DNA of 42,440 nt from Deltaproteobacteria bacterium (lineage in GTDB: Bacteria > Desulfobacterota > Desulfobulbia > Desulfobulbales > Desulfurivibrionaceae): positions 1 through 42,440 of the forward strand of contig DUZW01000027.1 of NCBI GenBank assembly GCA_013349295.1, given 5' to 3'. Position numbers and translations under genes: made by a program. The notes under the pieces are model-generated. The model was given only the letters and a program-made list of their open reading frames with translations, did no database searches and was not told where the DNA came from. Shown here piece by piece: positions 7,276 through 15,725 of the stretch. Numbering within the stretch: the first letter of the stretch is position 1; each line of letters begins with the position of its first letter.

Positions 7276-7725
7276 GAAATCTTCCCCCGTTACCGGTCTA
7301 TGTAATCTCCACACCACTTTCGTGGATCACCCGCTAAAAATCCTCCCCCTCAGGAAGACCTTATCCGAAACAAGTTACGTGCCGTCATCGTTAAGCAAAC
7401 CGACACAGGAACACTGGATATCATGAAAAAAAATGAATCAGGTGGCGTTACAAAAAAACACGCCAAATTATGCGACAAAATGCCGCACCACTGATGGCTT
7501 CACCCTGACACAATCCCCCTTTCATAGCAATAAAAAAAGAGGACTGACGCAAAAAAAAGAATTTTGCGTTGTTGCAGCAGCACGGAACCACAGGAGGTTA
7601 CAGCGGAAAGAACTAGGACTGTCAGCTTTTTTTGGGGGGAGGCGGGGCAAGAACGATTTGTTCTTCACTTTTGGCTGCCGGCACAGAACCAGAGTCTGTC
7701 CGACCCAGGCAGGATAAGCCGAAGA
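7276..7725. other. 450-base gap without a recognisable gene
   Basis: This lies between the cytochrome start (7275, minus) and the end of the DUF3786 gene (7726, minus). It contains A-rich tracts near 7420-7460 and 7527-7563 and short ORFs of low-complexity composition that I do not believe. It should hold the cytochrome promoter, but no clear -35/-10 pair stands out. Confidence 0.5.
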
Positions 7726-8526
7726 TCACCGGTGATGCTCGGCAATCTTGGCAAACATCCGCACCAGTCCCGAGCAGAGGGTAAAGATGGATTTGATATG
7801 CAGATTGCTGCTGCAGCAGGCATCAAAAAAAATGGTGAGCTTTGATTGCAGGTCGCCCTCCGGTGCCTGATAACAGATGAGAACTGGGATTTTCGGTAAC
7901 GGATAAAGGATCAGGGCGATGTCCGCCTCGTACCAGTCAATGCTTTTCCCCATAAACAGAGCAATCAGGTCAGTCAGCAGGTCCGGGTTGTCATCCGCCA
8001 TCTTCCGAAGCGGTTCCTCACAGCGACTGGTAAAGAGACCCTGCCATTCAATCCCCCCTTGGATTTCCCGGAACGATATCCACCGGCCGGTGATGTCCGC
8101 ATGGGTTCTGTGGGTAACGTAAGAGAGCAACGGGGCCAGCACCCAGGGGATGATATGGCATTCCGAGATCATGTTGCCTTGGCGATCCAGAACAAAATCC
8201 TTGCCCAAGGAATTGATGACAAGGGTCTCGTCCTTGACGGTTGCTCCGATTAAAGGGGCAACACCATCAAGATCAAGCACGGCCATCTTGCGCTGCAGTT
8301 TGTCGATGAACTCCGCCTGGTTTGGCTCTTTGAGCCCTGACTCCTGAAATCGCCCGGAGAACCTTGCCGCATTGGCCTGGTCAAGGTCCGGACACTCCTT
8401 GAGCTTCTTGCTCCCGGCCACGATTGCCGCGGCAAAGGCGAGGCAGGAGGGAAGCTGACATTGACCGCAATTGGTTTGCGGCAGGATCTTATAGACTTCC
8501 AGGGGAGTAAAGGCGGCTTTGGACAT
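7726..8526 (-). CDS. Fe-S domain plus DUF3786 protein
   Basis: The protein has 266 residues. The N-terminus (1-55) carries C20-x2-C23-x4-C28-x16-C45, the four-cysteine [4Fe-4S] module (Pfam FeS, PF04060) also found in the corrinoid Fe-S protein and CO-dehydrogenase/acetyl-CoA synthase systems and in RnfB. The remainder (about 70-260) matches my memory of DUF3786, with the W-I-S-F-R-E and W-Y-E-A-D-I-A-L regions and a basic C-terminal helix. This combination is widespread in sulfate reducers and methanogens, linked loosely to corrinoid or C1 metabolism; the function is unknown. It is cytoplasmic, with no signal peptide. It lies 52 bases downstream of the small gene at 8579-8833, on the same strand, and is probably co-transcribed. 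No convincing ribosome binding site precedes ATG 8526. Confidence 0.8.
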   Translation of the reverse strand: MSKAAFTPLEVYKILPQTNCGQCQLPSCLAFAAAIVAGSKKLKECPDLDQANAARFSGRFQESGLKEPNQAEFIDKLQRKMAVLDLDGVAPLIGATVKDETLVINSLGKDFVLDRQGNMISECHIIPWVLAPLLSYVTHRTHADITGRWISFREIQGGIEWQGLFTSRCEEPLRKMADDNPDLLTDLIALFMGKSIDWYEADIALILYPLPKIPVLICYQAPEGDLQSKLTIFFDACCSSNLHIKSIFTLCSGLVRMFAKIAEHHR

Positions 8527-8578
8527 GTCGGCAGGGTAATGAAGAAAAAGAGAAAGAACTATGTAATTCCCTTTTCTC

Positions 8579-8833
8579 TTAAATTTTTTTCATTTTTTCA
8601 CCGATGCGGGTAGCTTTTTCGCACTGGGCACCTTGCTTGGGGTTGCAGTCGATGAGTATGGACATCACCTTGTCGGCGGTTTTATAGCAGCCTGCATCTT
8701 CCAGCCTTCCCAGAAGGACGGACATCAACTTGTTGAACTCCTGACATTTTTCGTAATCGGAAGCGGCACGCTGATGCAGGCTGGACGCCCTTACCAGGTC
8801 TTCCTTGATATCTTGCGGGATTGTTTGAACCAT
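8579..8833 (-). CDS. Small helical hypothetical protein with four cysteines
   Basis: The protein has 84 residues and I do not recognise its family. It starts at ATG 8833 after an AAAGGA-type ribosome binding site. It is predicted by eye to be almost all alpha-helical, soluble and charged, with a Lys-rich C-terminus. Cysteines lie at about 30, 49, 63 and 70, which could bind metal but do not form a known motif. Good coding composition and its position 52 bases upstream of the Fe-S/DUF3786 gene on the same strand argue that it is real and may act with it. Confidence 0.6.
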   Translation of the reverse strand: MVQTIPQDIKEDLVRASSLHQRAASDYEKCQEFNKLMSVLLGRLEDAGCYKTADKVMSILIDCNPKQGAQCEKATRIGEKMKKI

Positions 8834-8977
8834 ACGGCCAGATCCTTTGCTACTATTAAGAAAGAAAGGCTAAGGTCATGAAAAATCTGTTGTTTGTCCG
8901 GCAGTTCGGCAGATTCAAGCTTCGCGAATCAATAATTCGTAATCTTCTATAACCTTTTCCGGCCGTTCCACCCCCCA

Positions 8978-9051
8978 AAAAAAATCAGCCTCCATGACTT
9001 AGGTCAAGGCTTATTACCTGCCAAGGCGGTAAAAGAAAAGCTGATTTTTTT
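8978..9051 (+). promoter_or_regulatory. Inverted repeat enclosing a CRP/FNR-type palindrome upstream of the cupin gene
   Basis: AAAAAAATCAGC (8978-8989) and GCTGATTTTTTT (9040-9051) are a perfect 12-base inverted repeat around 50 bases. Inside, at 8994-9007, is ATGAC-TTAG-GTCAA, a TGAC-N4-GTCA palindrome of the kind bound by CRP/FNR-superfamily regulators. It lies about 90 bases upstream of the cupin ATG (9098). The long A/T arms could also act as a terminator. Regulatory use is inferred. Confidence 0.4.
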
Positions 9052-9097
9052 ACGCTTCATGCTCCATCCGGATTCCTAAAATTAGAGAGGACACACA

Positions 9098-9463
9098 ATG
9101 AGACATTTTTTCCTGATTTGCCTTGCAGGGTTGCTGCTGGCTGTGCCGACCTCGGTTCTTGCCGAACAGAATGTCACCAATCTAACCCAGGAGATTCAGT
9201 ATTCCGACCAGAACTTTGTGAAAAAGCCGATCTTCAAGGGCGAAAATTACGTCATTGTCTTGTTTGCCTTCCAAAAAGGCCAGCAACTGGAGGCCCACAC
9301 AATCCCCATCGACGCCTTTATCCAGGTATTGGAAGGGACCGCCACGGTAAACATTGATGGAAAAGAGCATGAGGTAAGGGCCGGTGAAACGATATCCTTA
9401 CCCAAAAACCTGCCGCACGCCTTGACCGCAAAGGAAAAATTCAAGATGCTGCTGGTGAAGTGA
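9098..9463 (+). CDS. Periplasmic cupin-domain protein
   Basis: The protein has 121 residues. Residues 1-22 are a signal peptide (FFLICLAGLLLAVPTSVLA, cleavage near A22). The rest is a single Cupin_2 barrel. Motif 1 is degenerate: G-Q-Q-L-E-A-H-T, then the I-Q-V-L-E-G strand, then the G-x-x-x-x-V-R-A-G-E-T-I-S-L-P-x-x-x-P-H motif 2, ending H-A-L. At least two His and one Glu could bind a metal. Small cupins of this sort are either metal-dependent enzymes or sensors; the substrate is unknown. It starts after AGAGAGG about 8 bases upstream. It stands alone, preceded by the palindrome-containing region at 8978-9051. Confidence 0.85.
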   Translation: MRHFFLICLAGLLLAVPTSVLAEQNVTNLTQEIQYSDQNFVKKPIFKGENYVIVLFAFQKGQQLEAHTIPIDAFIQVLEGTATVNIDGKEHEVRAGETISLPKNLPHALTAKEKFKMLLVK

Positions 9464-9577
9464 AACATTGACGTTTCAAACAAGGCAGCAGGTTCAGAGC
9501 CAGAACAGCCACGCACCCTGAATCAGCTGAAAATTTATTTTAATCCGCAACAGGCTTGAAAAGTTAGCCTTTCTTAC

Positions 9578-11659
9578 TCAGGGGCGATCCGATTTTTCGA
9601 CTTTTTTTTGCCGCTCGGCGGAGGGCAGCTGCAGATCCATAACCATGCCCTGGGTGGAGAGGATGAGCATTCGCGGTTCATCCTCGATCCGTATCGGCTG
9701 CGGCAGGATGTGCTGCTGCAGCAGAAGCTGAATCTGTTTGGCCGTGAGCGCTACCCCCTTGCACGTGGGTTCGAGGACAAATTCGCAACCGTCTTTCCAG
9801 CCGGAGCAGCCGTAAGCCCGCTTCCCCTTGACCACCTCCTTGCCGCAGAGCGGACAGCTGCCCCAGCGCGCGGCATCAAGTCGTGCGGCGGAACTGCTTT
9901 GGATCAGGGTCCGGATGTAACCGCTTATCCCGGCCATGAAATCGTCGGATGCCAGTTGGCCTCGCTCAATTTTCTTGAGTTTTCCCTCCCACTCTCCGGT
10001 CATTTCCGGCGACTTGAGCAACGGGTCCTGAATAAGGGCAATCAGGCAACGCCCCATGTCGGTGCAACGCAGCTGCTTTTTTTCGCGGCGAATATAATTG
10101 CGACTCAGCAGGGTTTCGATGATGGCCGCACGCGTTGCAGGCGTACCGATGCCGCGCTCCTTGAGTGCTTCGCGCAAGCTGTCATCCTCGACGAATTTAC
10201 CCGCCGCCTCCATGGCCCCCAGCAGCGAGTTTTCGCTGAAATGCTTGGGCGGGATGGTTTTGCCTTCCCGCAGGGATGACTCGTGCGGGCCGGTTTCACC
10301 CTTTTCAAAAACCGGCAGGGTCTGCTCCTCGGCGGCATCCTGGGCCTGTTTTTTATTGAGGAAAAGAGCGGTAAAACCGGGTTCAACAACCTGCGTCCCC
10401 TTGGCCTCGAACTTTACCCCATTACTAACCCCGTCCACCGTGGTGATATTCTTGACGCAGGCGGGATAGAAGGCGGCGATGAACTGGGTGGTGATAGCCT
10501 CGTACACCAGCTGTTCGTTGGCGCCCAGACTGTGCGGCTTGACCCCGGTGGGAATGATGGCATGGTGGTCGCTCACCTTGGTGTCGTCGATGATCCGCTT
10601 GCTAAACGGCAGCTTTGCCAGATTGAGGGGCGCAATCTCTTCGGGGCGGAGGGGCTTGAGCTGCTCCAGGATTTTGGGGATACGCGGTTGCATGTCCTTA
10701 CTAAGATAGCGTGAATCGGTTCGCGGATAGGTGACGAACTTTTTTTCGTAGAGATTCTGGGTGGCGGCGAGGGTATCGGCCGCCGAGAGCCCGTGCGACT
10801 TGTTGATTTCCCGCTGCAAGGTGGTGAGATCGAAGAGCTGGGGGGGTTGCTCTTTTTTTTCTTTGGCAACAATGGCGGTAACGGCAAAAGGATGCCCGGT
10901 GATTTTTGCCAGCAGGTCCTGGGCCTTTTCCGGCTTTTCAAAACGCTTGCCCGTATATTTGAACACCACCTCTCGGTAACGGGTGGTAAGCTCCCAGAAG
11001 AGCTGCGGACGAAACTGGAGGATGGCGTCGTCCCGTTCCACGATCATGGCCAGCACCGGGGTCTGGACCCGACCGATACTCCACAGCACACGATCGGTAC
11101 CGCTGCCGATCCGACCATGGCGGACCGTATAATACCGGGTGGAGTTGAGCCCGACAATCCAGTCGGACTCGCTGCGGCAGCGGGCCGCGGCATAAAGCGC
11201 GTCGTACTCGTGGCCGTCCTTGAGATTCTTGAACGCCTCAGCAATCGCGTCGTGGGTGAGTGAGTTGAGCCAGAGGCGGCGGATCGGCTTCTCCTCGCAG
11301 TTGCACATGGCCAGGATATAACGGAAGATCAGCTCCCCTTCCCGCCCGGCATCCGTGGCGCAGATAATCTCATCGGCCTGTTGGCACAGCGTTTCGATAA
11401 CCTTAAACTGCTCGTCCACCCCACGATTTTTAATCAGGGCAAGTTTGAACTTGTCCGGCACGAAGGGAAGGGTTTCCAGGGACCAGTGCTTGAGCGCCGG
11501 ATCATAGTCGCCCGGCTCCTGCAAGGTGACCAGATGGCCGAAGGCCCAGGTGATCGCGCAGCCCCGCCCCTCGATATACCCCTTCTTCTTGGCTTTAATA
11601 TCGAGAACCTCGGCAATGTCGCGCGCCACGGAAGGCTTCTCGGCAATAATGACTTTCAT
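9578..11659 (-). CDS. topB: DNA topoisomerase III
   Basis: The protein has 693 residues from ATG 11659, where the family start MKVIIAEKPSVARDIA begins; a longer frame to 11731 adds 24 unlikely residues. It is a type IA topoisomerase. The Toprim domain has E7 (E-K-P-S) and the acidic D-A-G-R-E-G-E motif near 102-108. The catalytic tyrosine is in T-Y-P-R-T-D-S (Tyr311). The gate and active-site domains follow, with G-T-P-A-T-R-A-A-I-I-E-T-L near 520. The C-terminus carries one zinc-ribbon-like C-P-L-C ... C-x7-C unit near 590, then a TopoIII-type tail. The enzyme decatenates DNA by single-strand passage. It is transcribed away from the TIM-like gene at 11847. Confidence 0.95.
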   Translation of the reverse strand: MKVIIAEKPSVARDIAEVLDIKAKKKGYIEGRGCAITWAFGHLVTLQEPGDYDPALKHWSLETLPFVPDKFKLALIKNRGVDEQFKVIETLCQQADEIICATDAGREGELIFRYILAMCNCEEKPIRRLWLNSLTHDAIAEAFKNLKDGHEYDALYAAARCRSESDWIVGLNSTRYYTVRHGRIGSGTDRVLWSIGRVQTPVLAMIVERDDAILQFRPQLFWELTTRYREVVFKYTGKRFEKPEKAQDLLAKITGHPFAVTAIVAKEKKEQPPQLFDLTTLQREINKSHGLSAADTLAATQNLYEKKFVTYPRTDSRYLSKDMQPRIPKILEQLKPLRPEEIAPLNLAKLPFSKRIIDDTKVSDHHAIIPTGVKPHSLGANEQLVYEAITTQFIAAFYPACVKNITTVDGVSNGVKFEAKGTQVVEPGFTALFLNKKQAQDAAEEQTLPVFEKGETGPHESSLREGKTIPPKHFSENSLLGAMEAAGKFVEDDSLREALKERGIGTPATRAAIIETLLSRNYIRREKKQLRCTDMGRCLIALIQDPLLKSPEMTGEWEGKLKKIERGQLASDDFMAGISGYIRTLIQSSSAARLDAARWGSCPLCGKEVVKGKRAYGCSGWKDGCEFVLEPTCKGVALTAKQIQLLLQQHILPQPIRIEDEPRMLILSTQGMVMDLQLPSAERQKKVEKSDRP

Positions 11660-11846
11660 CGGACGATTTGCTCGCTCTCTGTACTTTCGTCTGTTAAAAG
11701 GACACAGGATACTTCCCAACGCAACCTGCACTGTACACGCTGTCCACTGGGCGCCACACCCTAAACTGAATTATCCGGTGACGCAAGAAAGAGTGACTGC
11801 ACCCGGATGATTTGCACAACATGGTCTCCCTGATTGAGGGCAACAT

Positions 11847-12566
11847 ATGCGCAGCTACCTGCTGGCCAACTGGAAATCACACAAAACCTTGGCAGAGGCG
11901 GAAGCGTGGCTTGACAAATTCGCGCGAATCCATGCCCCTGACCCGCAACTGCAGGTGATCATTGCCCCGCCTGCCCCTTTTCTGGTTCCATTGTGGCAGA
12001 AAATCCAAAAAATGAACATTGCCGACCTGGCCCTGGCGGTGCAGGACCTCTCCCCATTTCCTCCGGGTTCTTACACAGGAGGGGTGGCGGCAGCGATGGT
12101 CAGGGGTTTTGCCGAATATGCCATTCTGGGCCATTCGGAACGGCGCCGGTATTTCCATGAGACACCCCAAGAGATTGCCGACAAGGTGAGTGAAGCGGTT
12201 GAGGCCGGGATCAAGCCCATAGTCTGCGTTGACCTGCCGTATGCCCGGGAGCAGCTAAACGCCTTGGATGAAAAGGATTCGGACGGACTGATCATAGGCT
12301 ATGGTCCTGCTGAGGCGATTGGTATCGAGACGCCTCAATCTTTTGTCAAAGCCAGTGAGGCCATTGAAGCGATCCGGGCAATGGCCCCAGACAAAACGAT
12401 TCTTTACGGCGGCTCAATCAACAAGGAGAACGCCGGCAAATATATCAACCTGCCTGGGATCAGCGGCTTGATGGTCGGGACTGCCGGCCTGGATCCGGAG
12501 GAATTTGCCGCCATCGGCCATGCGCTCTCCCGGGCAGGAAAACCGGACCGGAACTGGTTAAGCTGA
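11847..12566 (+). CDS. Triosephosphate isomerase homologue lacking the catalytic glutamate
   Basis: The protein has 239 residues, with TGAGGG upstream of ATG 11847. It has the TIM-barrel landmarks: N8-W-K10 near the start, G95-H96-S97-E98-R-R (catalytic His96), and the phosphate-binding Y-G-G-S near 187-190. At loop 6, where TIM has Y-E-P-V-W-A-I-G (or archaeal V-E-P-P-E-L-I-G), this protein has G-Y-G153-P-A-E156-A-I-G. The catalytic base Glu is Gly, and the only nearby Glu is three residues later. The codon is GGT, so a single-base error would not restore Glu. It may be an inactive or repurposed paralogue; a normal tpiA would then be expected elsewhere. The GNAT gene follows after 31 bases, probably in the same transcript. 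Confidence 0.88.
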   Translation: MRSYLLANWKSHKTLAEAEAWLDKFARIHAPDPQLQVIIAPPAPFLVPLWQKIQKMNIADLALAVQDLSPFPPGSYTGGVAAAMVRGFAEYAILGHSERRRYFHETPQEIADKVSEAVEAGIKPIVCVDLPYAREQLNALDEKDSDGLIIGYGPAEAIGIETPQSFVKASEAIEAIRAMAPDKTILYGGSINKENAGKYINLPGISGLMVGTAGLDPEEFAAIGHALSRAGKPDRNWLS

Positions 12567-12597
12567 TCAAAAACAAGATGCCACAAGCAGAGCAACA

Positions 12598-13146
12598 ATG
12601 AAAATACGCGAACTTACTCCGGAAAATTACCCCAAGGCTTCCGCCTTATTGCGCCAGGCATTCCCCGGGAGCACCAAGGAAGTGCAACTCGTGGAAAATC
12701 TCCACAAGAATGGCAAGGCGGTGCATGAATGGGTGTGTATCCATATCAATTCCGTCATCGCCTATCTCGCTTTCTCCAAGGCCTATAACGGCTCGGCTGT
12801 TTGCGGCTTGCACTTAGGACCGTTGGCGGTAAAGCCGGAGTTTCAAAACCAGGGGGTAGGCTCGGAGTTGCTTCGCTTTGCCTTGAGGCAGGAGATCATC
12901 AAGGAAAGCACCATCTTTGTTTTAGGGGATCCCCACTTTTACGAAAAATTCGGCTTTGCGCCTTGTGCCCTCCCGATTTGTCCCTTTGACACAAACAATG
13001 ATCATTTCCTAAGCATCCGCAACACCACCACGAGCCGGTTCACGGTGGGATATGAACCGGAGTTTAACCTCGGGACACAGGCCGGCCCCTCCGGCGAGTC
13101 ACGCCCATTACGGAAGAATATTCAGGGACGAAAGAAACAGAGATAG
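12598..13146 (+). CDS. GNAT-family N-acetyltransferase
   Basis: The protein has 182 residues. The acetyl-CoA-binding signature is L-G-P-L-A-V-K-P-E-F-Q-N-Q-G-V-G-S-E-L-L (about 76-95: strand, then Q/R-x-x-G-x-G/A, then helix). A later V-L-G-D-P-H-F-Y-E-K-F-G-F segment (about 103-119) is typical of the YhbS-like branch. The C-terminal 25 residues are basic and low in structure, and look like a tail. The substrate cannot be read. It lies 31 bases after the TIM-like gene, with a weak ribosome binding site, so it is likely translated from the same message. Confidence 0.85.
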   Translation: MKIRELTPENYPKASALLRQAFPGSTKEVQLVENLHKNGKAVHEWVCIHINSVIAYLAFSKAYNGSAVCGLHLGPLAVKPEFQNQGVGSELLRFALRQEIIKESTIFVLGDPHFYEKFGFAPCALPICPFDTNNDHFLSIRNTTTSRFTVGYEPEFNLGTQAGPSGESRPLRKNIQGRKKQR

Positions 13147-13243
13147 GCAGGGACTTACGCCGACCATCAAGAGAATGCGGACTCAGCCCCCTCCCGGAAT
13201 GGGCGCTGAGAAAAAACCGTTTACGCCGCCAAAAAGCAAGGCC

Positions 13244-13274
13244 CCACACCTGATTGTGAATACTTCAGATGTGG
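13244..13274. terminator. Stem-loop between convergent genes
   Basis: CCACA-C-CTGA (13244-13253) pairs with TCAG-A-TGTGG (13265-13274), nine base pairs with one mismatch and an 11-base loop. It lies between the convergent GNAT and zinc-ribbon genes. It lacks a clear T-run on either side, so terminator function is only likely from position. Confidence 0.4.
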
Positions 13275-13343
13275 CGCCCCTAAACTCCTTTACAACACTC
13301 CCACCATTCTCCCTCGGGCAAAGCCGAAGGCCGAAGCGTTCGC

Positions 13344-13829
13344 TTATTCCCGAACCCAATTAAGGCGGATGGTTTTTTCGCCATCCCCGTAAGCAAAATC
13401 AAGCTCACCCTGGTAGGCGCTGTGCAAGGCCTCGCCTATCCGCCGGGCCAGATGGATGCCGGTGGTAGTGACCAGGGTGCACTGCTTTTCTTCGGCAATG
13501 GCCATGAGCCGCTCCATGGGATGCGCTTTTTTCTCCTGCTCATCAAGGTTGCGGATCAGGTTTAAAATCTCCTCGCGATGGGATCCGAAAAACCCCCCCC
13601 GGATCTCCAGATAGCCGGCCGGAAAATTATCCTTGATGCGCTGACAGGCGGGACAGACGATGGCATGGGCATTGACTGCCGGCTCCCACCAAGCCCAGCG
13701 ACCCTCCAGAAACACGGCATTACATTCGCTGCACACCGTCGGTTCGGGCAATTTCCGGCGCTCGTGGTAGGTGTCATGCCGCTTTTCCTGAATCAGCCGG
13801 TCCCTTCTTCCAAATTGGCCTTTGTCCAT
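13344..13829 (-). CDS. Zinc-ribbon protein of the BCAM0308 / NMD3-like type
   Basis: The protein has 161 residues, with AAGGAGAG 9 bases upstream of ATG 13829. Two C-x-x-C knuckles (C33-S-E-C36 and C59-P-A-C62) frame G-R-W-A-W-W and suggest one zinc site. After them come P-A-G-Y-L-E-I-R-G-G-F, an acidic helical stretch, and H-P-M-E-R-L-M-A-I. I recall this layout as the BCAM0308 family, whose role is unknown; it resembles the zinc part of NMD3 (RNA or nucleic-acid binding). It is transcribed alone and converges on the GNAT gene. Confidence 0.65.
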   Translation of the reverse strand: MDKGQFGRRDRLIQEKRHDTYHERRKLPEPTVCSECNAVFLEGRWAWWEPAVNAHAIVCPACQRIKDNFPAGYLEIRGGFFGSHREEILNLIRNLDEQEKKAHPMERLMAIAEEKQCTLVTTTGIHLARRIGEALHSAYQGELDFAYGDGEKTIRLNWVRE

Positions 13830-14156
13830 GACATTTCTCTCCTTGTCTTTTACTGTTCACCTTCCGGCGGCATCACTTCCCGCAAAGAGCAGACAACCAT
13901 ATCCGTTTCGCCATAATGATCATTCCTCCGTCTTTCTCGGCACAGTTATTACATGTTTAAATTATACATCCAGTTACCGGGTAAAACACAAGGACCAAAT
14001 CACTTTTATTTACGGACCTCTTCCCAGAACACCCTTCACGGGCGGCGCAAGGTATCACCCCATTTTTTCGGGAAAATATCCACTTGACATTCAGCGCCCC
14101 GATCATCCATCATCAGTTAATAATAGATAATCTTTCTTTTTTTGGAGGGAATTGTA
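13830..14156. other. Intergenic region between divergent genes
   Basis: This 327-base AT-rich stretch carries the promoters of the zinc-ribbon gene (minus) and the SAP-like gene (plus). TTGACA occurs at 14084-14089, but no -10 element sits at 16-18 bases. A strong GGAGGG (14144-14149) serves the ATG at 14157. No RNA gene or repeat was seen. Confidence 0.45.
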
Positions 14157-14645
14157 ATGGAAATGTCGAAAATCAAAGAAAAAGCAAAACAGCTTGGCAT
14201 CCAGGCAGGCAAGATGAAGAAGGTGGATTTGATTCGGGCCATTCAGAGCAAGGAAGGAAATTTTCCCTGTTTTGAAACAGCCAAGGATTACTGCAATCAA
14301 TTAGGCTGCGCCTGGCGAAAGGCCTGCTTGCCGGCCAATCAATTTGAAAAAAAATACGAACAGACAAAAAATCTCTATCTCAAAAAGATAAAGGCCGAGA
14401 TGGAAACCCTCAGCGACAAGCTTGCGGATTTCAAGAAACAATCACAAAAAACAATGGGGACAGGCAAGGCAGATGCCCTCGTCGAAATCCACAAGCTTGA
14501 AAAGAAGATTGAGGACCTCAAGAAAAATGCCCATGGACTTGCGGCCGCAAGCGAAGATGCCTGGAAGATAACCAAACAAGGGGTCGATAATGCCTGGAAA
14601 GAGTTGCGTGGCGCTGCCAAAAAGGCATTAGCGAAATTCAGCTGA
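14157..14645 (+). CDS. SAP-like domain, Cys cluster and coiled-coil protein
   Basis: The protein has 162 residues from ATG 14157, chosen for GGAGGG 7 bases upstream. Residues 4-30 (KIKEKAKQLGI...KKVDLIRAIQ) match a SAP/HeH helix-extension-helix motif, often DNA- or RNA-binding. Residues 36-58 hold C38-F-E-T-A...C46-N-Q-L-G-C51-A-W-R-K-A-C57, a four-cysteine segment that may bind metal. Residues 65-130 form a Lys/Glu-rich coiled coil, followed by a basic Ala-rich tail. I have seen the SAP-plus-C-x-W-R-x-x-C arrangement in deltaproteobacterial hypothetical proteins, but no function is known to me. It may be a nucleoid-associated or RNA-binding protein. Confidence 0.7.
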   Translation: MEMSKIKEKAKQLGIQAGKMKKVDLIRAIQSKEGNFPCFETAKDYCNQLGCAWRKACLPANQFEKKYEQTKNLYLKKIKAEMETLSDKLADFKKQSQKTMGTGKADALVEIHKLEKKIEDLKKNAHGLAAASEDAWKITKQGVDNAWKELRGAAKKALAKFS

Positions 14646-14773
14646 AAGATTTCCGCCTTTTGTGCCGTAAAAAAAGAGTGGTCAATGGTTAAATATTTTA
14701 ACAGGGCGCCCTGCTTAATTTCGAACAATGAGGCAGGCGCCCATTGCAACGCAAAAAATCCCTTAAAATAATA

Positions 14774-15445
14774 CTATACCGAGAAATCCCACCCCATTTC
14801 AATGGCCAACCACTGCGGCAGAAGCAACAAGGAGCGAGAAAAATCCAAGCCTGCTTCTTCGATATGATCCCTCATTGCCGATGAAAACGGGCTTGCCGCC
14901 TCGACAACGGAGGCGAGCACCACCGGCGCGTCTTCGCCTGATTCCGGATCATTTGCGGTGAAGCAGAATCGGGGATGAGAAGAGACAAAATGTGCTCGGC
15001 ATACCACTGGCCTGACGGGATAGACACTGCATGCGCCATTTACATCGAGCGGGCAGGAATGGTCGTAGAGGGAGAGATCTCCCTGCTCGACGATGATGGA
15101 TGAGGGGTGCCTGCCCGGCCTGGCATTATCCCATTCATGCCAATGTTGCGTTCGCGTTCGAAGCTCCTCTATCTGCTCTGCGGAAAATTCCCTCCGGATG
15201 TATTGCGCCAGGGTTTGGGCCTCGACAATGTTGGTAAGGATATGATACCGGCAACAGTGGCAACAACCCGGTTTACAACTTGGCACGATACCCTCTTCGC
15301 TCCCCAGTCGATTCAGTTCGCCGGCAATCGTTTCATCCACCAAGGAATACACGGCGATAACGAAATTCTCTTCCGGGACAACGGGGACATTGACTCCGGC
15401 CCCCATGACGTCCATCCCGAAATTACGGTTCTCGATCAAACCCAT
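14774..15445 (-). CDS. YkgJ-family cysteine cluster protein
   Basis: The protein has 223 residues; AAGGAGAAGG lies directly before ATG 15445. The CxxCxxCC-type cluster is C57-K-P-G-C-C-H-C-C, followed at about 130-150 by C-P-L-D-V-N-G-A-C-S-V-Y-P-V-R-P-V-V-C-R, the second half of the family signature (PF03692). Members bind Zn or an Fe-S cluster and are otherwise poorly understood. The C-terminus (about 190-223) is hydrophobic but not clearly transmembrane. The 280 bases upstream, before the Mut7-C gene, contain no gene that I can support. Confidence 0.85.
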   Translation of the reverse strand: MGLIENRNFGMDVMGAGVNVPVVPEENFVIAVYSLVDETIAGELNRLGSEEGIVPSCKPGCCHCCRYHILTNIVEAQTLAQYIRREFSAEQIEELRTRTQHWHEWDNARPGRHPSSIIVEQGDLSLYDHSCPLDVNGACSVYPVRPVVCRAHFVSSHPRFCFTANDPESGEDAPVVLASVVEAASPFSSAMRDHIEEAGLDFSRSLLLLPQWLAIEMGWDFSV

Positions 15446-15725
15446 CCTTCTCCTTTTTTGGTAAAAACCTCAGAAATACAATATGCAAGGGGGGACCACC
15501 ATACTGCAACATGCCGGGAGATACCATCCTTAATTGCGAACAATCAGATCTGGGGTCCGCTTGACGTCCCGCATTTCTCCTGGAACTGGAAAGGGCGGCA
15601 TCGCCTTGGCACCTTTATTCGACACCCATTGGGATTTTCTATACAAGTGCGCCGGCGGCGTAGGCCATCACCCTTTCGGACGCCTGCGGATTTAGGAATC
15701 TGCTTGTGCTTGCCGTCGCTTCCGA

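Noticed and set aside
14084..14130. TTGACA upstream of the SAP-like gene as a promoter
   Set aside because: No -10 hexamer lies at 16-18 bases; the AT-rich DNA further on is at the wrong spacing.
14702..14713. Perfect 12-base palindrome CAGGGCGCCCTG between convergent genes
   Set aside because: It has no loop and no T-run. It may be a weak terminator or chance, so it is not listed as a feature.
15446..15725. Possible structured RNA or small gene between the YkgJ and Mut7-C genes
   Set aside because: GC-rich stretches were seen but no known RNA family consensus, and the short frames lack ribosome binding sites.
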